Positions 1 to 8,503 of a stretch of DNA of 64,000 nt are shown here, piece by piece; within the stretch, counting starts at the first letter, position 1; every line of letters begins with the position of its first letter. The stretch spans positions 1 through 64,000 of the forward strand of contig NZ_JACHLK010000017.1 of NCBI RefSeq assembly GCF_014207955.1, read 5' to 3'. This DNA comes from Acidovorax soli. Its GTDB lineage: Bacteria; Pseudomonadota; Gammaproteobacteria; Burkholderiales; Burkholderiaceae_C. A program made the translations under genes and the position numbers. The notes under the pieces are model-generated. The model did no database searches and had not been told where the DNA came from. It saw only the letters and a program-made list of their open reading frames with translations.

Positions 1-121
1 CGACATCATGGCCGGGGGCACCAGTGCGGCCGAGCTGGTGGTCATGGCGGCCAACCTGGATCTCAACGCAACCCGCATCGATCTGGTGGGGCTGGCAGCG
101 AAGGGCCTGGAATTCGCCTGA
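1..121 (+). CDS. 3' end of a giant repeat protein (partial)
   Basis: Only the last 39 residues lie in the window, ending at the TGA at 119-121. They match the C-terminal end of the complete giant protein at 442-7611 except for two conservative changes (A for V, L for I). At DNA level bases 1-95 are identical to 7491-7585. The gene to the left is therefore a tandem paralogue of the next one, and only its C-terminal helical region is visible here. No function beyond that of its neighbour can be given. Confidence 0.85.
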   Translation, partial: DIMAGGTSAAELVVMAANLDLNATRIDLVGLAAKGLEFA

Positions 122-147
122 CGGCGAAGGGCCTGGAATTCGCCTGA
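98..147. repeat. 24-bp direct repeat at the gene end
   Basis: The bases at 98-121, which encode the last residues and stop of the partial gene, recur exactly at 124-147 with a 26-bp period. The second copy lies outside the reading frame. It looks like a short tandem duplication of the gene terminus, perhaps a scar of the recombination that made or edited the paralogous pair. Confidence 0.85.
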
Positions 148-441
148 GGCAGGTGGGGCATCGCCGCGCCACCCCTCGCAGCCCTTGGCAATTCATTGTC
201 GTAAGAATTTTTACTTTCTGGTAATAATCGGTTGGCGCAGCGCGCCACACACGGCAACCAGCAGGGAGCGGCCGGCCCGAACCGGGCCACTCCGTCCCAT
301 GCCCCAGCAGCGCGCCCGCCGCCGTCCAGAACCACGAACGTGCGCGCAGCCCCCGGGGTGCTGGTTGCTCTCGCACCCTGAATCAACACAACAGGAAGCC
401 TCTCGCGGCACGAGGGCTGCCCATGCACAAGGAAACTGCCC
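148..441. other. Intergenic region upstream of the giant gene
   Basis: Apart from the 24-bp repeat, no convincing gene is seen between the two giant paralogues. A short AT-richer stretch (about 190-230) is the likeliest promoter zone. An AAGGA-type ribosome binding site sits just before the ATG at 442. No clear terminator is seen for the upstream gene. Confidence 0.4.
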
Positions 442-3400
442 ATGACCCGCCACGCCATCGCCAGCCAGCGCCACCCTGCCCCGTGCGCCGTCACCACGCC
501 AGCGCAGGTGGTTTTTGTCTTCGACGACCTGCACGACTGGCAAACCTTGGCGGCCGCCGCCCCCGAAGGTGCCGAGGTGGTGGTGCTCGACGGCTGGAGC
601 GATGGCCTGGCGCAGATGGCCGCCCACCTACAGGGGCGCAGCGGCATCGGCGCGCTGCATGTGCTGAGCCACGGCACACCGGGCAGCCTGCTGCTGGGCA
701 GCCTGCAGTTGACCGCCGCCCTGGCGGCCGAGCCCGCCCATGCGCAGGCGCTGGCCACCATCGGCCAGGCGCTGGCCGAAGAGGGCGACATCCTGGTCTA
801 TGGCTGCCGCGCCGGCGCGGGCGAGCTGGGCGCCAATTTCGTACAGGCCCTGGCGCTGGTCACAGGCGCCCATGTGGCCGCCGCCACGGGGCTGGTGGGC
901 GCCGCGCACCTGGGCGGCAGCTGGGCGCTGGACCGGCAGCAGGGGGCCGTGGGCACGGCACCGCTGGCGGGCCTGGCGCGCTATCAGGGGGTGCTGGTGC
1001 CGAACGATCAAACCTTCAGCATCGCCGCTCAGCAAATCGGAAGCGGGGCTGTATTTGACTACATGGGCGTGCGGTACACGCTCGCTGGAGGGTCTGGCTA
1101 CGATCACATGGTCCAGAACCCAGGCACGTACACACCGACTGCGAGTACCTACTTGATGCTGGATCTCGGCGGAAGCGGAGCGACCACCGTCACCGTCAGC
1201 GCAACCGATGGCAGTGCCTTTCGCCTGAAGGGGCTGAGCTTTTTGGTGGAGGAAGATGTAGTTTCCGGGGCGCCCTCAGTGGACTACACCCTCACCCCGC
1301 AAGGCGGGACCGCGCTCACCTTCACCTCAGACACGAAGTACCCGCTGTACGACTTCTCCAGCAACACCGACTTCTACAACATCACCAGCTTCACGTTCAC
1401 GGCAACGGGCAGTCCGAAGATCTACGTCTCGCTGGACGACATCGATTTCGAGACGCCCATCATCCTCCCCACCATCACCAGCGCCACCTACGATGCGGCC
1501 ACCGGCCTCCTCTCGGTCACCGGCACCAACATGACTGCGGGCGATACCATCGCCCTCAACAAGATCACCATCAGCGGCGAGGGCGGTCTCTCGCGTGTCC
1601 TCACCAGCGGCACCACCACGGCCACCAACGCCACCACATTCAGTGCCACGCTCAACGCGGCCGACCGGGCCGCCATCGACCAGTTCATCAACAAGAACGG
1701 CAGCACGTCCACCGGCGGCACCACCTTCAACCTGGCTGCCGCGGACGACTGGAACACCAATGTGACGGTCGCCAACACGGCCGACGCAAGCAATACCCTC
1801 ACGGCCAGCAATGTGGCCGCCCCCACCATCACCGGCGCCACCTACAACGCAGCCACCGGCACGCTGTCGGTCACGGGCGCGAATTTTGTCCGGCTCAACG
1901 GCACCGACAACGACATCGATCTCACCAAGCTGACCTTCGGCGGCGAAGGCGGCGCCACCCGCACGCTGACCACCACCGGCGTGGAGATCACCGACGGCAC
2001 CTCGTTCACCGTCGTACTCAACGCCGCCGACAAAGCTGCCATCAACCAGATCGCCAACAAGGACGGCACCAGCCCTACCACCACAACTCCCGTCTACAAC
2101 CTCTCTGCGGCCGCCACCTGGGCCGCAGGGTCTGCGGTCGGCGCGGCCGACCTTTCGAACCCGGTCACGGTCTCCAACGTGGCCGTGCCCACCATCACCA
2201 GCGCTACCTACAACGCAGCCACCGGCGTGCTGCTGGTCACGGGCACCGGTTTTCTCAAGCTCAATGGCACCACCAACGACATCGACGTGAGCAAGCTGCG
2301 CTTTGTCGGCGAGGGCGGGGTGGACCACGCGCTGACCGGCACCAGCGTGGAGATCATCAACGGCACCACCTTCTCCGTCACACTCAATGGCGCCGACAAG
2401 CTGGCCATCAACCAGATCGCCAACAAGAGCGGCACCCTTTCCACCGGCGGCACCACCTACAACCTGGCCGCCGCCGAAGACTGGGCGGCCGGCGCCGATG
2501 CCGCGGTGGTGGTCGCCGATGCCAACAGCGGCATCACGGTCTCCAACGTGGCCGTGCCCACCATCGCCAACGCCACCTACGACGCCAGCACCGGCACCCT
2601 GGTGGTCACCGGCACGGGCTTCCTCAAGCTCAATGGCGCCACCAATGACATCGATGTGAGCAAGCTGGGCATCACCGGCCAGGGGGGCACCACGTACCCG
2701 CTGACCACGGGCGGCGTGGAGATCAGCTCCGACACCCAGTTCACCGTCGTGCTGTCGGGTGCGGACCAGACGGGTCTGCGCACCGTGCTCACCGCCAACG
2801 GCACGCAGTCCTCGGGCGCTACCCCCTACAACCTGGTGGCCAACGAAGACTGGGCCGCCGGCGCCGATGCCGCTGTGGTGGTCGCCGACCTCACGCTCAA
2901 TGGCATCACGGTCTCCAATGCGGTCTTGCCCACCCTCAGCTCGGCCACGTATGACGCAGCCACCGGCACCCTGGTGGTCACCACCACCGGCATGCAGACG
3001 GGCGATGCCATCGATGCCACCAAGATGACCCTTGCGGGCCAGGGCGGCAGCTACCTGCTGACCGCGGACACCGCCAACACAACGGCCACCAGCGCCACCG
3101 CCTTCACACTCACGCTCGGTGCCGCCGACAAGCTGGCCGTCAACGGCATCCTGAACAACAACGGCACCGCCGCCGCAGACACCACGGTCTTCAACCTGGC
3201 CGGGGCCACGGGCTGGAACTCCACGGTCAACGCGCCAGCAGACACCACCGGCAACGGTGTGACCGTCAGCAACGTCACCGCTCCCACCATCACCAGCGCC
3301 ACCTTCGACGGTGCTACCAACACCCTCGTCGTCACCGGCACCGGCCTTGTGAGGGCCTTCGGCGCCACCAACGACATCACCATCGGCAAGCTCACCATCA

Positions 3401-6400
3401 CCGGCGAGGGCGGGGGCATCTATGCCCTGTCCACCTCCGGCGACGTGGAGGTCACCAGCGCCACCAGCTTCAGCATCACCCTCACCGGTGCAGACATCGC
3501 CGGTGTGAGCAACCTGCTCAACAAGAATGGCACTTCGTCTGCCAGCACCACCCCCTACAACATCGCCGCCGCCGACGACTGGAACAGCCCCATCACCGGC
3601 GCCGACATCGCCGACCTCACCGGCAACGCCATCACCGTCAGCAACGCCGCCCCCAGCATCCAGTCGGCCACCTACGATGCCGCCACAGGCACCCTCACGG
3701 TCTCGGCGCTGAACATGGTTATTGGCGACACGATCGATGTCTCCCAGCTCAGTGTCACCGGCCAGGGTGGCAGCTATGCGCTGACCAGTGCCAACGTCAC
3801 TGCCGCCAGCGCCACCAGCTTCTCGATCACGCTCAATGCCGCCGACCAGCTCAACGTCAACGGCATCCTGAACAACAACGGTACGGTCTCGGCGGACGGC
3901 ACCACCTTCAACCTGGGCGCCAATTCCAGCTGGAACACCAGCCGCTCCAGCAGCGCCGACGCCACCGGCAACGGTGTCACTGTCAGCAACGTGGCCGCCC
4001 CGACGATCACCTCGGCCACCTTCGACGGTTCCACCAACACCCTCGTCGTCACCGGCACCGGCCTTGTGAGGGCCTTCGGCGCCACCAACGACATCACCAT
4101 CGGCAAGCTCACCATCACCGGCGAGGGCGGGGGCAACTATGCCCTGTCCACCTCCGGCGACGTGGAGGTCACCAGCGCCACCAGCTTCAGCATCACGCTC
4201 ACCGGTGCAGACATCGCCGGTGTGAGCAACCTGCTCAACAGGAATGGCACTTCGTCTGCCAGCACCACCCCCTACAACATCGCCGCCGCCGACGACTGGA
4301 ACAGCCCCATCACCGGCGCCGACATCGCCGACCTCACCGGCAACGCCATCACCGTCAGCAACGCCGCCCCCAGCATCCAGTCGGCCACCTACGATGCCGC
4401 CACAGGCACCCTCACGGTCTCGGCGCTGAACATGGTTATTGGCGACACGATCGATGTCTCCAAACTGAACATCGTTGGCCAGGCCGGTGGTGGCTCCTAC
4501 CCCCTGACCACCGCCAACGTCACCGCCTCCAGCGCCACCAGCTTCTCGGTCACGCTCAACGCTGCAGACAAGCTGGCGGTCAATGGCTTGCTGAACAAGG
4601 ATGGCACGCTGGCTGCGGACAGCTCGGTCTACAACGTGGGCGCGCAAGCCAACTGGAATACGACCAGGCCTTCGGCTTCGGACCTCACGGGCAACGCTGT
4701 CACGGTCAGCAACGTCACCGCCCCCACCATCACCAGCGCCACCTACGACGCCACCACCCACACCCTGGCGGTCACCGGCACGGGCCTGCTCAAGTCCATC
4801 GGCGCCACCAACGACATCACCGTCAACAAGCTCTCCATCACCGGCGAGGGCAGCTCCCATCTCCTGTCCACCACGGGCAATGTGGAGGTGATCGATGCCA
4901 CCAGCTTCACCGTGACCCTCACCGGCGCGGACATCGCTGCGGTGCAGGCGCTGTTCAACAAGAACGGTACATCCTCCACCGGCGGCACCACCTACAACCT
5001 GGCCGCCGCCGACGACTGGAACAGCGAGGTCACGGGCGCCAGCATTGCCGATGCCACCTCGCCCATCACGGTCTCCAATGTGCCGCTGCCCGCCATCACC
5101 AGCGCCACCTACGACGCCTCCACGGGCACCCTGGCGGTCACGGGCACGGGCTTCAGCGCCCTGGCCGGCGCGGCCAACGATGTCCTGGCCACCAAGTTCA
5201 CCTTGACTGGCGAGGGCGGCTCCACCTACGCGCTGACATCCTCCACCGCCAACGCTGAGATCACCAGTGCCACCGGCTTCACGCTGACGCTGGGCGCGAC
5301 CGACCGCGCCGCGGTGAACCAGTTGCTCAACAAGAACGGCACCAGCTCCACCAGCACCACCACCTACAACCTGGCGGCCGCCGAGGATTGGGCCGCCGGG
5401 GCGGACGCCGCCCTGGTGGTGGTCGATGCCACCAATGCCGTCACGGCCTCCAACGTGGCCGTGCCCACCGTCACCAGCGCCACCTACGATGTGGGCACCG
5501 GGGTGCTGGTGGTCACCGGTACCGGCCTCCTGGGCAAGGCCGGGGCGCTCAATGACATCGCGGCCGGCAAGCTGACCTTCACCGGCAAGGCCGGCGGCAC
5601 CCATGTGCTGGCGACCACCGCCGATGTGGAGATCACCAGTGCCACCAGCTTCAGCCTGACGCTGGACGCTGCCGACAAGACTGCCGTGAACCTGCTGCTG
5701 GACAAGGCCGGCACCAGCGCCACCGACAGCACCACCTACAACATTGCGTTTGCCGAGGACTGGAACACCGGGGCCGATGCGACCGTGGTGATCGCCGATC
5801 TCACGGGCAATGCAATCACCGTGGGGGGCTTTCCTTCCAGTGGCGGTGGCGGCACGACCCCGCCCCCCACCACGGTGGACGGCGTGCCCGTCACCACCAC
5901 CCCTGGCCCTGGTGGCTCGACCATCATCACCATCCCGGTCGTGCCTCCCACGCGCCCGGAGGTACCCGGCACCACCAGCCCGCTGGCCGACATCCCCATC
6001 GCCAAGGCGCCCGATGGCCACCCCATCGTCACCGTCGGCTTGCCCACCGGCGTGGGCCTGTCGGCCGAGGGGCTGACGACCACCACCATGGGCTCGGCCG
6101 CCTTGGCTGAACTGGGCTTTCGCATCGAGCGCATTGCCGGCGACAACCCCGAGCTGACCAATGCCGGCCAGGTGTTCTTTGCCAGCATGCCACCCAATGA
6201 GCCGCTCACGGTGCAGATCCTCAAGCCCAGCATCGGTGCCGGCTACGACGCTTCGCAACCCCTGGTGATCACCGGCAGCGATGCGGCGGGTGATGGCAAG
6301 CAGGCCATCATCCTGGACGCACGCACCCTGCCTTCGGGCACGGTGATCCAGGTGGACAACATCGACTTCATCGCCGTGGTGGGCAATGTGCGGCTGATCG

Positions 6401-7611
6401 GCGGGGCCGGCCAGAATGCCGCCAGCGGCGATGGCGCCGCCCAGTGGATCGTGCTGGGCCCCGATGACGATGTGATCCATGGCGGTGGCGGCAATGACAC
6501 CGTGGGCAGCGAGGCCGGCGATGACCAGGTCCATGGCGATGCGGGGGACGACACCGTGTTTGGCGGTGCGGGCAATGACCTGCTCTCCGGAGGAACCGGC
6601 AGCGACAAACTCAATGGCGGCACGGGCTTTGATGTGGCGATCCAGGAGGGGGCGCGCAGCGACTACACCGTGGTTCTCGAAGGGGCGGGCATCAAGCTGA
6701 CCCATACCGCCAGTGGCGTGTCCGACTGGCTGGTGGATGTGGAGCAGGTGCGCTTTGCGACCGGCCCGAGTCTCACGGTGGCGCACAGTGCGGCCGAGGA
6801 GGCCGGGGCCTATCTGTTCCAGAAGTGGCTGGGGCGCGACCTGAACCAGGGCGAAGGCGCCATCATCCAGAGCCTGGCCGGCAAGACGGCGCTGGAGGTG
6901 GCAACCTTGTTCGCCCAGGTGTTCCCCACGCAGACCGCGGGCAAGACGCCGGCCCAACTCCTGGAGGGCATGGCCGGTGCAGGCGCCATCCGCGTCGATG
7001 CAGTGCGCGATGTGCTCGTCAACGGCGATGCCGCCAACAATACCATCACCCCGACCCTGGGCCTGGCACGCTATGTGGACGGTGGTGCGGGCACCGATAC
7101 CGTGGTCATCCCTGCAACCCTGGCGCAGACGCACATCCAGGCCAACGCCAATGGATCCTTCACCCTGCAGCGCATGACCGATGGAGCCATGCTGGATGTA
7201 ACCCGCGTCGAGCGCGTGAGCTTCAGCGATACCAAGCTGGCGCTGGACCTCAATGGCAATGCGGGCCAGGCGGCCAAGCTGCTGGGGGCCCTGGCCGGCC
7301 CGGGCATTCTGGCCAACAAGGGCATCGTGGGCGAGGTGATCCGCCTGCTCGATGCCGGCGCCAGCAGCCAGACCATTGCCGGCCTGGGGCTGCAGCTCTT
7401 GGGGGCCAGCACCCCCACCCAGGTCGCGCAGACGCTGTGGACCAACGTCACAGGCCGGGCGGGCACGGATGGCGAGCTCAAGATCCTCACCGACATCATG
7501 GCCGGGGGCACCAGTGCGGCCGAGCTGGTGGTCATGGCGGCCAACCTGGATCTCAACGCAACCCGCATCGATCTGGTGGGGCTGGTGGCCAAAGGAATTG
7601 AGTTCGCCTGA
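442..7611 (+). CDS. Giant DUF4347 / repeat / RTX-type exported protein
   Basis: This 2389-residue protein is probably a surface-attached or secreted adhesin-like protein. Residues ~22-175 resemble DUF4347 (FVFDDL, VLSHGTPG and VYGCRAG motifs). Residues ~343-1794 are twelve repeats of ~120 residues, each opening with a TITSATYDAATG-like motif. A Pro/Gly-rich linker follows, then calcium-binding nonapeptides of the GGxGxD type (~2006-2063) and a helical C-terminal region with no recognised fold. There is no Sec signal. The RTX repeats and C-terminal placement fit type I secretion, but no secretion genes lie in the window. AAGGA at ~430 supports the ATG at 442. A near-identical paralogue ends just upstream. 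The long repeat array suggests the size varies between strains. Function is inferred from architecture only. Confidence 0.9.
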   Translation: MTRHAIASQRHPAPCAVTTPAQVVFVFDDLHDWQTLAAAAPEGAEVVVLDGWSDGLAQMAAHLQGRSGIGALHVLSHGTPGSLLLGSLQLTAALAAEPAHAQALATIGQALAEEGDILVYGCRAGAGELGANFVQALALVTGAHVAAATGLVGAAHLGGSWALDRQQGAVGTAPLAGLARYQGVLVPNDQTFSIAAQQIGSGAVFDYMGVRYTLAGGSGYDHMVQNPGTYTPTASTYLMLDLGGSGATTVTVSATDGSAFRLKGLSFLVEEDVVSGAPSVDYTLTPQGGTALTFTSDTKYPLYDFSSNTDFYNITSFTFTATGSPKIYVSLDDIDFETPIILPTITSATYDAATGLLSVTGTNMTAGDTIALNKITISGEGGLSRVLTSGTTTATNATTFSATLNAADRAAIDQFINKNGSTSTGGTTFNLAAADDWNTNVTVANTADASNTLTASNVAAPTITGATYNAATGTLSVTGANFVRLNGTDNDIDLTKLTFGGEGGATRTLTTTGVEITDGTSFTVVLNAADKAAINQIANKDGTSPTTTTPVYNLSAAATWAAGSAVGAADLSNPVTVSNVAVPTITSATYNAATGVLLVTGTGFLKLNGTTNDIDVSKLRFVGEGGVDHALTGTSVEIINGTTFSVTLNGADKLAINQIANKSGTLSTGGTTYNLAAAEDWAAGADAAVVVADANSGITVSNVAVPTIANATYDASTGTLVVTGTGFLKLNGATNDIDVSKLGITGQGGTTYPLTTGGVEISSDTQFTVVLSGADQTGLRTVLTANGTQSSGATPYNLVANEDWAAGADAAVVVADLTLNGITVSNAVLPTLSSATYDAATGTLVVTTTGMQTGDAIDATKMTLAGQGGSYLLTADTANTTATSATAFTLTLGAADKLAVNGILNNNGTAAADTTVFNLAGATGWNSTVNAPADTTGNGVTVSNVTAPTITSATFDGATNTLVVTGTGLVRAFGATNDITIGKLTITGEGGGIYALSTSGDVEVTSATSFSITLTGADIAGVSNLLNKNGTSSASTTPYNIAAADDWNSPITGADIADLTGNAITVSNAAPSIQSATYDAATGTLTVSALNMVIGDTIDVSQLSVTGQGGSYALTSANVTAASATSFSITLNAADQLNVNGILNNNGTVSADGTTFNLGANSSWNTSRSSSADATGNGVTVSNVAAPTITSATFDGSTNTLVVTGTGLVRAFGATNDITIGKLTITGEGGGNYALSTSGDVEVTSATSFSITLTGADIAGVSNLLNRNGTSSASTTPYNIAAADDWNSPITGADIADLTGNAITVSNAAPSIQSATYDAATGTLTVSALNMVIGDTIDVSKLNIVGQAGGGSYPLTTANVTASSATSFSVTLNAADKLAVNGLLNKDGTLAADSSVYNVGAQANWNTTRPSASDLTGNAVTVSNVTAPTITSATYDATTHTLAVTGTGLLKSIGATNDITVNKLSITGEGSSHLLSTTGNVEVIDATSFTVTLTGADIAAVQALFNKNGTSSTGGTTYNLAAADDWNSEVTGASIADATSPITVSNVPLPAITSATYDASTGTLAVTGTGFSALAGAANDVLATKFTLTGEGGSTYALTSSTANAEITSATGFTLTLGATDRAAVNQLLNKNGTSSTSTTTYNLAAAEDWAAGADAALVVVDATNAVTASNVAVPTVTSATYDVGTGVLVVTGTGLLGKAGALNDIAAGKLTFTGKAGGTHVLATTADVEITSATSFSLTLDAADKTAVNLLLDKAGTSATDSTTYNIAFAEDWNTGADATVVIADLTGNAITVGGFPSSGGGGTTPPPTTVDGVPVTTTPGPGGSTIITIPVVPPTRPEVPGTTSPLADIPIAKAPDGHPIVTVGLPTGVGLSAEGLTTTTMGSAALAELGFRIERIAGDNPELTNAGQVFFASMPPNEPLTVQILKPSIGAGYDASQPLVITGSDAAGDGKQAIILDARTLPSGTVIQVDNIDFIAVVGNVRLIGGAGQNAASGDGAAQWIVLGPDDDVIHGGGGNDTVGSEAGDDQVHGDAGDDTVFGGAGNDLLSGGTGSDKLNGGTGFDVAIQEGARSDYTVVLEGAGIKLTHTASGVSDWLVDVEQVRFATGPSLTVAHSAAEEAGAYLFQKWLGRDLNQGEGAIIQSLAGKTALEVATLFAQVFPTQTAGKTPAQLLEGMAGAGAIRVDAVRDVLVNGDAANNTITPTLGLARYVDGGAGTDTVVIPATLAQTHIQANANGSFTLQRMTDGAMLDVTRVERVSFSDTKLALDLNGNAGQAAKLLGALAGPGILANKGIVGEVIRLLDAGASSQTIAGLGLQLLGASTPTQVAQTLWTNVTGRAGTDGELKILTDIMAGGTSAAELVVMAANLDLNATRIDLVGLVAKGIEFA
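1471..5825 (+). repeat. Twelve tandem ~360-bp coding repeats
   Basis: Unit starts are visible near 1471, 1825, 2191, 2560, 2932, 3286, 3652, 4003, 4371, 4726, 5092 and 5467. Each encodes ~117-125 residues with a conserved opening (xITSATYDAATGxLxVTG), a middle ADxxAxNxxLNKNGT-like segment and a closing (A)ITVSNV motif. Most units differ clearly in DNA, so the array is old overall. Confidence 0.88.
3304..4461 (+). repeat. Near-identical 441-bp duplication within the repeat array
   Basis: Bases 3304-3744 and 4021-4461 are nearly identical at an offset of 717 bp (239 codons), with only a handful of mismatches that I could see. Neighbouring units are far more diverged. This points to a recent in-frame duplication or gene conversion of two repeat units. 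Confidence 0.88.
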
Positions 7612-7623
7612 AGGCGGCAACCT

Positions 7624-8115
7624 CTACACCGTGCCGGCCAGGGTAAGCAGCTGGCGCACCTGGTCCGGCCTGGGCGCACATTCGCCGCGCCCGAACCAGG
7701 GGCCCCAGCCCTGCAGGATCTTGCGCGAGAACCAGCCCCCTTCGGTGCGGTAGGCCTTGACCGATGCGGCCACCGCGCCCGTCTTGCGGTCCAGGTAATC
7801 GGTCTGCTCCACGCCGATGGGAATCCACCGGCCCGCCACCGTGCCATGCCCCTTGCGCACCTGCCGCAGGTCGCGCGGGTGGTCCACCTTGAAGTGGACC
7901 TGGTAGGCATTCTCGGGCCGGCACAGCGCCTCGAACTGCCGCGCCCCGGCGATCTCGTCGGCCATCGGGGCCAAGAGCAGCATGGGTGTGAGCACCAGCC
8001 ACAGCGCGGCGCGCAGCCCGATGGAAGCGGGAATCCGCTTGACCAGCTTGAACGCCAGTGCCGATGCAACGGCCGCCCAGAACAGCACGACCAGCAGGAA
8101 CAGGATGGCGGACAT
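7624..8115 (-). CDS. Hypothetical inner-membrane protein
   Basis: This 163-residue protein has two hydrophobic segments near the N terminus (about 3-23 and 35-52), followed by a polar domain of ~110 residues with conserved-looking Cys, Trp and Arg positions. I do not recognise the family. It ends 12 bp from the stop of the giant gene and faces it convergently. The ATG at 8115 is the first in frame. No strong ribosome binding site precedes it. Confidence 0.65.
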   Translation of the reverse strand: MSAILFLLVVLFWAAVASALAFKLVKRIPASIGLRAALWLVLTPMLLLAPMADEIAGARQFEALCRPENAYQVHFKVDHPRDLRQVRKGHGTVAGRWIPIGVEQTDYLDRKTGAVAASVKAYRTEGGWFSRKILQGWGPWFGRGECAPRPDQVRQLLTLAGTV

Positions 8116-8503
8116 GGGGGGACGGGCAGCAAAGGGAAAATGAAGGGCCCGACGAATCTACCACCGGCCCCCACGGCGTGGCTGCCCTCCCGTCGCCCCA
8201 CGGGCACCGGCCAGCGCCCGCCTGCGCTCATGCGGATTTGCATTCAATCGCCTAACGTCGTTGGTTCGCCTTGCCGTGCTACAGCACTGCCTGCGGCTGC
8301 CCGGCTGGTTATACGATTGAGTACAAGTCCGTATCAGTCATCCATTGCACTGCGCGGCACCCACGACGCATGAAACCGGCGCGGCCAAGGCCAGTGCCCC
8401 CGCGCAAGGGCCGCCCCGCCGCGCTGGGGGCGTCCCCCTCCCGAATCGCGCAGCGAGTCGAGAGAGGGGTGAAGGCGCGAAGCGACTCAGGGGGTGTCTC
8501 ACT
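8116..8503. repeat. Intergenic region with GC-rich repeat-like element
   Basis: No gene is supported here. Bases ~8398-8500 form a GC-rich block with internal inverted repeats, including GAGTCG and CGACTC arms near 8457 and 8483 and runs of C facing runs of G. It resembles intergenic repeat elements I recall from Comamonadaceae genomes. Only one copy is in this window, so family membership is unproven. It may end transcription of the YhgE-like gene that finishes at 8504. Confidence 0.4.

Noticed and set aside
98..147. 24-bp direct repeat considered as a phage or element attachment site
   Set aside because: The copies are adjacent with no element between them and no integrase nearby; a local duplication explains them.
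1471..5825. Regular repeats considered as a CRISPR-like or satellite array
   Set aside because: The unit is ~360 bp, in frame and protein-coding with conserved residues and diverged DNA; there are no short repeats separated by spacers.
1327..7620. 2097-residue open frame on the minus strand across the giant gene
   Set aside because: It is the mirror of a very GC-rich repeat gene. It has Gly/Ala/His-rich low-complexity composition and no start signals. The plus-strand protein has real domains.
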